DNA of 64,000 nucleotides from NCBI GenBank assembly GCA_963920665.1, contig OY987267.1, positions 17,856,001 to 17,920,000 on the forward strand, read 5' to 3'. This document shows, piece after piece, positions 47,281-59,090 of the stretch (its first letter is position 1; the number at the start of each line of letters is the position of its first letter). The position numbers and the translations under genes were made by a program. The notes under the pieces were generated by a model. It was not told where the DNA came from. It saw only the letters and a list, made by a program, of their open reading frames with translations, and searched no databases. This DNA is from Straminergon stramineum (Eukaryota; Streptophyta; Bryopsida; Hypnales; Calliergonaceae).

Positions 47281-48242
47281 CTATAGATGAGAGCTAGTCC
47301 AATTTTTCAATTGCATTGGAGAAAACACGATGTCTGTAGAGGATCGATCAAGCCATAAGTGAAAAATGGAGGCAAATCAACCTTCCCAAAAGCTTTCATG
47401 CCAAAGAATTTAAACATGAAGTACCTAAACAAGCGGTTCATATGTTAATATGTCTACTTTATAGAGAGATCTGAGTGTTGTTAATGTAGTCAAAATAATG
47501 TAGAGACATTTACAAAAAAGATGAAACCAATTACCTAAATGTTTAATTAATACAAAATAGGAAATTGATGCAAGATGGGACTTCAAAGGAGTCTAGTTTT
47601 GGCCTTAACATTGTGCAAAAGAAGGCAACCTTTTTTCTACCAAAATAGTCACTCACTTTATTTAAACACTTTACCTAAAGGTTCAATTATAAAATACCTT
47701 CAACCCTAAATTCTAAAAAAAAAAAAATAATTCTACATGAGGAGACTCCCTTAGAATTTTGTTTTAGCCCCAAGACAAAGATTGCAACCCCGACATTGTG
47801 AAATACAAGGCATCCTATAATTGATTGAAAGAGTCTATTACTGAAATTAAACCAATTGACAAAGTATGTAATAAACTAAAGTAGATAACAAAAGAATCAA
47901 GAGACTCTTAAAGATAATCTTATTGGCACCAAGACACTAGTTGGGGTCCCTATAGTGTGCAATTAATAGAATCACAAAATTGCACTTAACAATTATTTAC
48001 ACTCATATGGAACAAATCGACTACTTGTCCAAAAAAAGAAAAATAGGAAACAACTACATGAAAGGACTCAAAGAATTCATCTAAAGGGAACACTTCTTCA
48101 TATCGAGGGCTACCTCAACTCTAATTCCCCATTCTATATTTTAGTTAAGAAAAAGAAATAGGTATTTCAAGAGACATGAATGTATCTATATATAACCCGC
48201 TTAACTGCCACCATGGATCCTCTAAAATTCTTAAAAGGCATC
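47281..48242. other. Intergenic DNA, nothing recognised
   Basis: No credible frame or array. It ends at the CACTA-like terminus at 48,243. Confidence 0.45.
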
Positions 48243-49857
48243 CACTACTAGAAAATGACATTCAAATCAACAAAAAAACTGTTGGTTTTTGTTAATCTGG
48301 GTACTCTATCGTCTATTTTCACAATTTTTTGTTGATTTTGCACTTCTTAACAAAATGGTTCAACAATTTTTTGTTAATTTGAATAATTAATAACCAAATC
48401 AACAAAAATTTGTTGAATCTTACAAAACTTTTTGGAATCTTGTTGGAATTTTGTGGAATCTTGTAGAATCTTGTGGAATTATGTGGAATTTTATTTAATC
48501 TTATAGAAAATAGGAATACAAAATTCAAATTCTGTTCACATTTTTGTAGAATATAACCACTAAATGACCAAATTGCATTTTTTGGCAACATAATAATTTT
48601 GGGCAATTCACTTAGAATGGAATTAAAAAAGAAATTCTTTGAAATTTTCACACAACATGTGCCCAAGGAGTAGCTTTAAGGCACAACAATTTTTATAATT
48701 TTTGACTATATGGTTAAAAAGTTATTGCATGATTTTTCATTTTCATTGATCTTTGGGCAACTCAAAGAATTATTAAAAAAGTGATTTTTCAAGAAATAAA
48801 AATTTGAAATTAGGTTTCTAGATTTATATATACCTATAAAGCTCAAAATCATTCTATTTTAATTAATGAGATGAAAGTTATGAGGAATTTTAGTTTGCGG
48901 GTTGTTAATTATAGAATCTCTACTCTAATAAAATCCTTGGAAGTTCTTTATTTAATTCAATTTTCCATATTTAAAAAAAATGAAAGCATAAGATGTGGAT
49001 TGTTTATTATGATATTACAACCATGCAGACTGACATTGTTCAGTTACATATCTAAATTCTTAATTTTCTTTGTATTCAAATTTTCAATTTTGCAATAATT
49101 AAATTTTGAATTTTGAAAATTCAAATTAAGTGGTTTAATAGGATTATTCAAATTTGAAGTATTTAACTCCTATTATTCTTACATATGTTGAGACCTTCCC
49201 ACAAGTGCTTCTAAATATTAGAATTCAACAGTAGGCTAAAATCTTCATATATATTTATTTTTTTAAGGAAATCAATCTTAAGATTTAAAGGCCATTTTCA
49301 TTATATTGAGACTCTTTGCACATTTTGAGACTAAATGCTAGTTATTGGAAAATTCATTTAAAAAGGTAGTAATTGAAATAAAAAATAAATAATGCTCAAA
49401 TAATGATCCTATAATGAAATTCTAAGAGTTGGTGTTGTTACCTATTTATAAAAAAATACTAGTGAAGAAATAACACAGTTTATGTTTGAGTCAAGGATAA
49501 AAATGAAACTACGAAAAGTCTCAATATAACAAATATGACTTTTTTATCTTGTAATTAGCTTTGTATAGCATACCCTTCCAAAATTGTAAGATAAGAAACC
49601 TCATCATTTGGAAGATCATGATACATGCTCAAATTTTTTTAAATAGTTTTACCCTTTCCAAATAGTTAAATTTCATCTTTCAAACTATTTATCCCAAAAG
49701 AAAAACAATTTTTTGTTCATTTTAAATTACAAGATTTTTGAAAAAAATTTAATCATTTGTTTCACATTCCAAAAAAATGAATGATAATGTAAATCACCAT
49801 GGTTGAAATTATTGAATTTCTTTTTAACTTAAATCATTCACAATTCGGTGTTTATTA

Positions 49858-50215
49858 AAATCAGCAGATTTCGGTGGCCATTTTGACATAGTAAATGAAC
49901 TTTTTTCAAAAAACTTTGAACTAAGAAAAGTTTGAAAATGAACTTAAATTTCACCTCCAAAAATCCGTTTGAAACTTTGAGTCTCCAATCAAAAGTTATG
50001 GACAAAGTTCAGAGAGGGGTTGGAATGAATAATGTTTTTTTGACGTTTCAAACACCCTCTCTGAATTTTATCCATAACATTCGATTTAAGACTCCAAATT
50101 CAAAACTGATTTTTGGAGGTGAAAGTTAAGTTCACTTTCAAACTTTTCTTAGTTCAAAGTTTTTTGAAAAAAGTTCATTTACTATGTCAAAATGGCCACC
50201 AAAATCTGCTGATTT
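49858..50215. repeat. Long near-perfect hairpin inside the CACTA element
   Basis: The left arm (49,858 to about 50,017) and right arm (about 50,052-50,215) are reverse complements with few mismatches over some 155 bp. The outer 90 bp are almost identical ('ggccattttgacatagtaaa' in both). The loop is about 34 bases. It is a foldback transposon or a template for double-stranded RNA. Confidence 0.85.
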
Positions 50216-50284
50216 CACAACCAAAGAGAAAACAATCAAAAGAACTAGATAAATAAGTTTTTTTCCTCCACTATACCAACTAAG

Positions 50285-50535
50285 CCTATGCATGGTTCAA
50301 TGGTTAAGCACATGGTTCTCAATGGGGAGATCTTGAGTTCGAAACCCCTCGGGCCCACTCCCACCCGCATGTCGTAGGCTTCTCGTGTTGTGGGGTTTTC
50401 AGTGGCCAATTGCCCTTAGTTGTGGGTGTAAGTTCAGTAGCCTCCTGTGTGGCTTGCTACCCTTGCTATGTGGCATTGGCTCGGTGGCGGCTTGCCTATG
50501 TGGCCTGTCCGGGATCGATAGATTTTAAAATTTTT
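50285..50535 (+). mobile_element. tRNA-derived SINE-like unit
   Basis: A box A-like word 'tggttcaatgg' near 50,293 and a box B word 'gagttcgaaaccc' at 50,335-50,347 have tRNA-like spacing. A GC-rich body of about 180 bp follows, unlike the AT-rich surroundings, and ends near 'gggatcgatagattttaaaa'. The target-site duplication was not found. Confidence 0.55.
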
Positions 50536-50775
50536 CATTTAGAAAGGTGTTCAAATTAACAAAAAAGTTGTTGGTCTTGACCGTTTCTTGTTGAAATTAA
50601 CTAAAATATTAACACTTTTCTGTTGTTGAAGAACACAAAAGTGTCAATAAGGATATCCAAATCAACATTTTTTGATTAACCAATGTCCAAATCAACACAT
50701 CCAAATTAACAAAAAAAATCAACCTTTTTTTGTTAAAATTTTGTTGATTTGGACATGTTTTTTCTAATAGTGGTC

Positions 50776-52416
50776 CAACTTTTTAAAGGCATGAGTATCT
50801 TTGAATTTACTTGTGTAAACATGATCCCATAGTTTCACTCTTCTCCCCTCCAAATATTTGGGTAGTGTTTGCAACTCAATAGAAATGGACATGTCTACAA
50901 AAATATTGTTAGACTAGATAATTGACTCGAAGATGTCGGTAGTTGCTTCCTCAATCTACTCATACAAGGGTGTGATCATAGTTGATAAGTTCATTGAGAA
51001 TTGTAGCATTTTCATTTTGTCAAATAATAAAAACATGAAACAACCATGAAGAAGACCGAAAATAGAGCAATAATTAATTTACCCCTGTGTACTAGCTTGC
51101 CTTTGTAAAAAATAGTTGTAATTTCTCCTCATTCATAGGACATTGTAGGAATCATCGTGCCTTTTGAGTAGGACCCAAAGCTTTGATCCATTTCAACCAC
51201 CTCACCTTGAATATTGGATTGACATCGGCAGTTGCAATCATCTGTATTGTACGCGTAACGGAGTGTAAATATCTTTACAACACCAAAACGTCGTAAAATG
51301 ACTCAAAATATTGTCCCAAGGGATTCTAGACTATTGCTGCAAGCCGAGATTATCCGTTTTATCGACTTAAGCACTCCTTCCACTTGTTTTCTCTCTTTTC
51401 CGGATCTCTACCTTTCCGGAATCCAATCCGGATCCACTCCTTTCTAGAATCCAGTTTTGTCTTCTTTCACACACATTGATTTTCAATGCCTCTGTTTTAC
51501 CCTTAGAGGGTCCACCTTTGATCTTGTTAAAGGGGTAGGGACTCACCACTCATATTCCTCACACTCTCTTCTCTCTCTTAACTACACAAAACACTCCTGA
51601 CGGTATGTTGTACTAGATCAAACCAAAAAATACTCTCACAACTTTCTAGATGGCCAATCCGGAAGGCAGGTCACTTAAAGCCATAACAATTCCTTTCCAC
51701 TACAACGACAGATCAACGAAAATCGGAACTGATGGGGGATTGTTAGTCATTCACTAGACTGATCCTATGGTTTGGCAGACCTTTAGGACAGTGGGATGAG
51801 GATTTTTCCGTTGGTGGTTGCTTATCTCCATATGGAGCCCTCCTTGGTATTCCGAACTCACACCTACACCACTCCTTGCCGAATTTCCATTCCAGTGTTT
51901 TAAAGGCACTACGCACAAGACCATGTTCATAAGCCTAAACTACATCACAAACGTTCCCTCCTAATCAGATCCAGTCATCTTAGATCCGGATTCTTCCTTT
52001 CCTCCCTCTCTCTTACACTTCAACGCTCTCACAAGCAAACATAGAAAAGATGGATACACAACAGATCAATTCCTCAATGTCCACTTGGTGGCTTAGATTA
52101 AAGAAAGGATAACAAAATACCAATTATAAGTGCTAGGATGGAATGAGAAGGCAACAGACCTGCCCTCCCTTTAAAAACTCAAAACCCCCAAAGTGAAAAG
52201 CCATCCGTGAATCCAAATGACCAACCACAAACCTCTCGAGAAACCCAGAAAGTCAGATCCTAAAAATCTGGAACCCGGACCCACACTTGGAAACTCGGTT
52301 CAAATCCACAATTCAAATCCTAACTAACTGAAACCTAACTACTTTGCCTTTTGAGCCTTCTTCTAATTGTTCCCGCGTTGACTTGTTGGTACCCGGACAG
52401 GTGCCCTAGCCGAAGT
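50776..52416. other. Intergenic DNA with scattered short frames
   Basis: No gene was recognised. Base composition is less AT-rich from 51,200 on. It could be the 3' part of the element that carries the decayed gene to its right. Confidence 0.4.
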
Positions 52417-55400
52417 TTACTTTACTGGGGTCATCTTCAGTGCGGTCCAGGTTTGGATCTTTCGGATCGCTAGAGGAGAATCTTCCTCTTCCATTTCCTC
52501 TTCCTCTGACCCGGTTTGGTACTCCTCTTTGTTAGACTTCTCAATGTGAGTGATCTCCCTTACTTCCTCCTCTTCTCTTGGAGAAGCCTCATCCAACACT
52601 ATGGGCGTCCTGTCTTGTTTGAGTGGAGGTTGTTGCATAAGCTCGAAGCTTTCCAGATGGATTCGGGCCGGATTTGTTAGGCCTTCCATCCGATCAATCC
52701 AATCACTTCGGACTAGCAATCGGAGTGTCTGGAAGGCGTCCTTCATAGGGAGCCAAATGGTGGGGATAGTTAGTGAGATGGTAACTTCCGGTGGCGCTAA
52801 CTCTCTCGCTACACTTTGCTATCCATCTGGCTTTGATACTGTCTTCGCGCTTCCTCGAATGGTCTTCTATTACTAACTTAAAAAGGGCTTTGTTAACTAA
52901 CAAAGAGCCTCCTTAAGTCTTTTTGAGCGTGGGAGAAGTGGAACTGATGAAGCTAGCCGAATTGGAGTTCCCATCACAAAAAGAATTTCCGAAAAATGGC
53001 CAAAGTCCATGACCCAGTCCAGATCAATACACCCTAAGAGTTGGCGCATCTCCTTCAACACAATCTCCATCCGGGTTGAGAAATCAACTAGGATCTTCAC
53101 TACTTTGGATCCGATTAAATGCCCTTCTTTAATTAACCAATCTTGTATGAGGGATGCTTTGACCATGATCTTCGATTGTCATGACCCTCATCACAAGGCG
53201 TGCCCGTGTCACCTTGGTGAGCAAGGGGGACATTGGGGGTGACTCCCCAAGCCTTGCAAGAGATGAGGTGAGGGGGACTAGGAGTCCCGAGCGATCAGAG
53301 CGTGTTAGCGCTCTGATCCCGACGAATTTGGGTGTGTGTGATACATGCTTGGAAAGGTCTCGAGGAGACGCTTCTAGCCGTCCAAAGAACGTGTGATTTG
53401 GACTTGTAAGTCAAAAGTTATGGGCGTTCAAATGTGGGGGTGTCCCGGTGGTGCCGGAACATTTAAGGGCTAGGAGGGAGGGGTTCATGAGGAATCCCTC
53501 CATGAAGTATGTCATGTAGCATATCCTTGGAAAGCTAAGAACACAAGGATGCTAGATTGACAAGCATTACGAGGTTATAAGGTAGGAGCCTCAAGTTATG
53601 GCCAAGAGAAGCGCCACGGTGAAGGCGTGACGCCTCTCCCGGTGGACCCGAATCTTTGGAGGGCGATAACTTTGCGAGAACTTGTCCAAATGGGGCAAGT
53701 GAGTAGTCCATCGGCATCTACTCGTCGAATAGATGTCGAAAATGGTCTCGCATGTGAGATTTGGAGTCCTAAACCGCAAAGTCATGCCGGGTGGAAGTTC
53801 GGGAGTCCCAAACTAGGGTGAATCGGGAGAAATGGGGTGGTCTTCCAAAACCAAAGTGGTTTTGGGAGTCCCCTTTGACATACAAGGGGGGGTCTACTGA
53901 ATTCCACAGAGAGTACTATAGAAGGGGTTGGTCTCCCTCCTCACTTCCTCTTGGAGCTTGGTGAGTCCCAATGACTCAAGATTGGTGGTGTGGGGTCACC
54001 ACCACTCCAAGGCACCATGGGACACTTATGGATGTCCCGTAGCACCAGTTGGGTGGAGTCCCACTCCTTATTAGGCTATGTTGAGCTGTCCCAAATGGTG
54101 AATTCCGGCTAGTGACGAAGTGGAAAGTAACAAATACACAAAGAGACTAGTATGGAGTTGGGATGACACTCAAGGGCAGTTAGGACCATGGTGAGTAGTG
54201 CCACCATGGGTCCTAACACGATAAGATGGAAGTTCCGCCCCATGTTACCAAGTAACATGCCCCGGTGTCATGATGGGTGTGTGTGTGTGTGCTAGTAGTC
54301 CCGGTGACTGGGACTTAGTACAAAGAGTTGGAATGGGAGACTAACATTGGATGTGCATGGCATGTGCAATGTTAGGAGAGCATGACCCTTGGTGCCATTA
54401 AAGTGTTAAGTGCTTAGAAAGCATTGGAAGGTGGACTTAAGGTGGTAAGTGTCACTAAGGGGCGCGACACCGATGGTCTATCCACCAAATCGGATAGATT
54501 CTTGACGAATTACAAAGCTTCCTTCTCCCTTTGTTTTTGCGGCTAGCTCACCCTTCACCCAATTCAAATGGGATTGGAGGTTATCCCTCTTCTTCTCTAG
54601 ATCCCTGGTCCATTCTTCTTTCCGTCTCAACTCATCCAGATTCGATAGTTGCTTTACTACGTCTAACACATTTTCTAGCTCAACCTTCAACTCCTTGCTG
54701 ATCGCCCCTAGGAGTTCCTCTAGGTTGTTATGGTACTCCTGCGTCTACAACATCCAATTGAATCCGATCTTAAAGAATGTGAAAATACCTTCTATCTGCT
54801 TCTCCGAAACCTTCTCCAGAATAGGAAGTTTCTCTCGTGAAGCCGGATCAGTGGATTTCCTTCGTCTGCGATCTATCAACTACTCCTCTTCTTCCGGATC
54901 TCTTTCTTCTTCGAATTCCGACTACTCCACCTCAACTTCGTCCATGAGGCCATACTACATGATAGTAGTTCTAGTTGTGTATTCTATCATTTCTATATTA
55001 CTCAAAAGTTTTGCGTGGTGATAGAGGTGGAACAAATAAGGACTGATAAGGTTGGTCTTGCCCTTTCCTACATGGGCAACAAATTTAGACACTATTGCTT
55101 CAATAACCTTCCCCCAATGGACTAGTCTAACCTCCATTGCCCCAAAGATGGTGTTGGCTACAGTGACTGTAACCTGGGTAGGCTTTTCGAGATAGAAGAT
55201 CGGAATGAGGAATTCTAATATTGGTTTTTGCCTCCCATCCAAACAATCACTAATGGCATATCCCTCCTTAGCATGGGCTGGATTCTTAAACTTTTCGGCC
55301 GTAAACCTATCAACTTGGGAGGCTAATCCAAATCCTTTCTTTGGAAATCCATAGACACTCGCCCAAACCTCATCCATCCAGGTTCCGAGTCGATCCCTTA

Positions 55401-55608
55401 CTGTCAACTCGTATTGATTTGGAGCTCATGCGATGAGCTCTTGAATCATCCACTCATTTTTCAAGGTCCAAGATCTAAGCAATAGTCCGACGCACCCAAT
55501 GTTGCTTAGGTCGTCTTCTAACTATATCCAGTCACTCTAACTTTCAGGAATAGCAGAACAGACCATCCATGCAATGACTAAGGGTTTACAGCTACCTCCT
55601 TGCGCCAT
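52417..55608 (-). pseudogene. Decayed unrecognised gene, split by a solo LTR
   Basis: A minus-strand phase opens at an ATG (55,606-55,608) and holds to 54,478. It is interrupted by TAG at 55,539, 55,524, 54,957, 54,924, 54,882, 54,747 and 54,480 and by TGA at 55,428 (highest base of each codon), with no shift. Past the solo LTR, pieces at 53,166-52,897, 52,903-52,703 and 52,746-52,417 continue in changing phases. The first part contains WMDEVWASVYGFPKKGFG and an Ile/Val-rich region. The second part is Glu/Lys-rich with coiled-coil character (54,690-54,480). The end is acidic. I do not recognise the family. A gag-like or structural protein of a retroelement is one guess. Confidence 0.55.
53172..54474. 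mobile_element. Solo LTR, copy 2, inverted relative to copy 1
   Basis: The element runs from 53,177 (TGTCATGACCC) to 54,469 (GGGGCGCGACA), 1293 bp. Flanks are TCGAT (53,172-53,176) and CCGAT (54,470-54,474), a 5-bp target-site duplication with one change. Over most of its length it is the reverse complement of copy 1. It carries about 150 bp near 53,460-53,600 that copy 1 lacks and misses most of copy 1's 20-bp array. It splits the decayed gene described above. Confidence 0.88.
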
Positions 55609-56251
55609 CGAGAACTAGAACTAAATTTGGGTCGGGTGGGGAAAGCACTATCCTCAACCTCTTATTCCTGAAACAATTTCTAACTCACCACTCTTTCACT
55701 CAACTATACAAGCATAAAACATTTGTGAAAGAAAGAAGGAGGAGAAATGGAGGTAGAGGAATTTAAGTACCCGTCAACCTACTGACCATCCTAGTAGCAA
55801 ACCATTTACCATAATGGTTCCCTAGATTTCTAGACCGGAACTCTAGGATGTAGGCTATCGCTATCCAGGTTTTCGGATTCCGAATTCCAAATCCATCCTA
55901 GATCTAGTTACGGAACACTTGGATCATCTTCTTTGCCTAAGTATAATGTTTAGGCTAAGCGGATTCTAATTCCATTTGTCTAATCAAAATTTTCAAAAAT
56001 TCCATACTATAATAGTTCTATTTTATACTATCTTAGTTAGTTCCAAGTTTTTGTCTCGTGACAATCTGCAACTTCTGTAGAGTCAACTTTGAAACTACAT
56101 ACAAATTCTAATGCCGCTTGATTTGAGAAATGCAATGAAAATGTGGTCAAAAACAAGAATAGAAAGAGAACTCAAAGAAGGTAGATTCATCCAAATTCAT
56201 CTATAAGTGAAATCATATACCTTTTCCAACCAATCTCAACTAAGTGTCGGA
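55609..56251. other. Intergenic DNA
   Basis: No gene or array was recognised. The upstream region of the decayed 55.6-kb gene should lie here, but I see no clear promoter. Confidence 0.4.
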
Positions 56252-58217
56252 TTAGCCATTAATTGCTACTATTCTTGATAACTTCTTGTACAATTTCTTT
56301 ATCATGTCTTTCATCAAACTTTGCATTGTTGTTGCAACTCCCTCCGAAGTTATTTCATCATCTAGGGTATCTTCATTGTATTTACGAACTGCAATGTTGG
56401 TAGTAGCTATAATTTCTTGTTGAAAAAGTGAATACAATAGATGAGATCTTAGCATCCTCAATCAAAAAGGCTCAGTTAGAAAGGACAAGAAACTAATTAT
56501 GATGCACCAAAAAAAATGACATCAGTAAAAAGGACATGATACCTTGAAAATAAACAAGGTGAAGACCTCCAAGAGCATTGAATACTACTTTCTCCAATCC
56601 TTCATGTACTCTATTGGCAAGATTTAATTTTCTCATGACTCAAAAGTTCGTTGAACTTCTCAAGATTCATAATCCCGTATTTTTGCACTTAGTACAAAGT
56701 GTGTACAAGGTTTGTTTTGATATGAAAATTGTTGGTATGCCTACCATACCACGACATTACCAAATTAGAATTGAGAAGGCATTAAATACAATAATAAGAT
56801 AAGATTCAACTTCAAGGAGCAAGACAAATTAATCAATGTTTATTTATTTATGTCATGTATAGTATGCATTGCCACCCCAATATGATTCCTTATATCCAAT
56901 ACTATGGAATCCATGGAAATATACCAGTCTCTCTCCATGTGGTAAAGCCGATTTATATGGTTCATCCAAACTATACATCTATGATTTCCATCGTAGTCAA
57001 AAAACTTGTAGTCCACCAAGTGCTTTAGTATTGTTTTGGACTTCAACTGAATAAGTGAATATTGAATTGGTCATTGACCAAATTCCATAGTGGTCCCCAC
57101 TCTTCTTTCTTTGCATTTGAAAATACTGACGTCTGCCTATCTTCATCTAAAAATGAAACATAGAATACTCGTGCTCCTTTTTCATAACCATGGATGAACT
57201 GATTATCAAGGAATGTCAAATCACAAAAGAGTGTCGAGTGAACCATTAGCATCAGCATCAACCTACAAAGAGGAATCCACATGCAAGATAGATCTGAGGT
57301 TGTCAACCTCAAACTTGATATAGTAGAGAAGGTATCCATTGTCTAGGATCATCTAATGTCATCATCTATGTAATCTTGTTGCCCTCCAATAATTTGCTTC
57401 TCCGAAGCCTCATCCATATTTGCATCAGATCCAATTCCTCATTATAAATAAACATCCACCATAGTAGATCTAGTAGACTTCATAGGCAAGTCTATAAGTA
57501 TTATCTAAACAATGTGTTGCATAGTGGACAAACGTAAAATGCAATTAAAACAAAAACAATGTATATAAATGCTTAATCATGTCACGAGCAAGTAAAATGG
57601 AGTATACTAATTTAATGTTCAAGTGTAATCATACATGAGACATGTGACCAAGTAATCACATGCAATCAGTTTATTGGATTATGAGATACGATAAATTAAA
57701 ATATATCTCAAACAAGTGAAACAACAAATACGCAAATCTTAGTAAGGGATCTATAGTCTCCGCAATAGAAAATAAGGATGTCATAATCATATTCTACTAC
57801 AAAAGTGACCTTTACATCCTCATGGTTACACGTGGAATACTCTATTATGCATTGAGATATAGACAAAACCTTCAATACCTAATTATCTTCTAAAGAGGTA
57901 CAAGATGAGTGAGGGGGTGACGTGAAATCCTGTGTGTATATGTCATCAATATCTCTTATTAACACGTCCAAGCTTACCCCTAGCTTTGGAATTGAACCAT
58001 CCAAGGTACCATTGGATGGTACCTCACTCAGAGTCATGTGGCGTGCAACCACACTTAAATCCACTTGGGGTGGAAATTCAATTGGTGCTACAAGATGTGT
58101 ACCTTCACCAAAGGCCATGCATTCAAAATCATGAACCAATGGAAATTCTGTCAAGAGCCAAAAATAAATACCATTAACACAATGAGTTAAGATACTCAAA
58201 GATTTGTTCATATACAA
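56252..58217 (-). pseudogene. Gene remnant with DGNHR (ParB/sulfiredoxin-like) motif
   Basis: Minus-strand pieces lie in order. The piece at 58,217-57,879 ends in an acidic Ser-rich tail. The piece at 57,339-57,043 contains FIHGYEKGARVFYVSFLDED. The piece at 57,046-56,840 contains FDYDGNHRCIVWMNHI, and 56,461-56,252 is a Met/Lys-rich tail. The second and third overlap with a phase change that looks like a frameshift. DGNHR followed by a hydrophobic helix resembles the core motif of the ParB/sulfiredoxin fold, where proteins of this kind bind DNA or a nucleotide. The rest is not recognised. Intervening non-coding stretches may be introns. It may be the upstream half of the methyltransferase-like gene at 47.3-45.4 kb, on the same strand. 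Confidence 0.4.
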
Positions 58218-58438
58218 AAGTACATCTAAATTCCCAAAATAAGTGTCTAACCATTAGTCAAAAACCTAAAAGACAATTCAAAATCCAAAAAACAATAATT
58301 AATGAAAACATATAACAAAAAAAATAATGCACCCAAGCTCTAACCACTTTCTATAAATTCCTAATTTTTTTTATACCAAACATAAATACTATTCTCAGAA
58401 AAATGCGAATACAATAAAAACTTCCCCCCACTAAAGAA

Positions 58439-59090
58439 GCCTCTCGGTCCCGAGACAAACCCAAAAGTAGCCTAGCTTATGCACACAACTTGCCAACTTT
58501 ACTCTCGACAAAAAAAAAATTAGAAACAAATTCAAGATTGCTCACTATAGGAGGGCCTCTCAGTCCCGAGACAAACCCGAGAACTACCTACTTCAAGCAC
58601 ACATCCGGGCCACTACGATTCTTAATGGAAAAAAAATGGAAATATCTTTAAGATTGCTCCCTACTTGGGGAGCCTCTCAGTCTTGAGACAGACCCAAGAT
58701 GGACCCGAGAGCTACCTATCTTATGCAAATAGCCGGCCAACTTTTACTCTTAATGAAATAAAAATAGAAACACATTCAAACTACCTCCCAAAGGGAGAGC
58801 TTCTCAATCCCGAGACGGATTTAAGAGCTACTTACTTTATGCACACATCTAAGCAACTACAATTCTTGATGGAAAAAAATGGAAATATTTTTAAGATTGC
58901 TCCCCATTTGAGAAGCCTCTTGATCTTGAGATGGTTTCGAGAGCTACCTACCTTATACACACATCACTCAACTTTTACTTTTGATGAAATAAGCATAGAA
59001 AGATATTCAAACGACCCATCAAAAAGGGGAGCCTCTCAATCTCGAGATGGACTGGGGAGCTACCTAGCTTATGTAACCAGCCAACACCAA
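58439..59090. repeat. Tandem repeat with dimeric (higher-order) structure
   Basis: Six units of about 115-125 bp begin with 'gcctctcagtcccgagac' or a close variant, near 58,439, 58,553, 58,669, 58,797, 58,912 and 59,029. They alternate. Units 2 and 4 share 'gatggaaaaaaatggaaat'. Units 3 and 5 (and partly 1) share 'acttttactcttaatgaaat'. The true period is thus a dimer of about 240 bp. Confidence 0.8.

Larger units (their letters stand above)
48243..50772. mobile_element. CACTA-type element, 2.5 kb, non-autonomous
   Basis: The left end CACTACTAGAAAA (48,243) and the right end TTTTCTAATAGTG (to 50,772) are inverted copies of the CACTA terminal motif. The 3-bp flanks are ATC and GTC, so a target-site duplication is possible with one change. 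Close to each end lie several inverted and direct copies of a subterminal word like 'caaatcaacaaaaa', as is usual in CACTA elements. No transposase frame is inside. It carries the hairpin at 49,858-50,215 and a SINE-like unit at 50,285-50,535. Confidence 0.7.

Noticed and set aside
57922..58177. Plus-strand frames over 57.9-58.2 kb
   Set aside because: The minus-strand frame at the same place has better protein character and fits the neighbouring minus-strand pieces.
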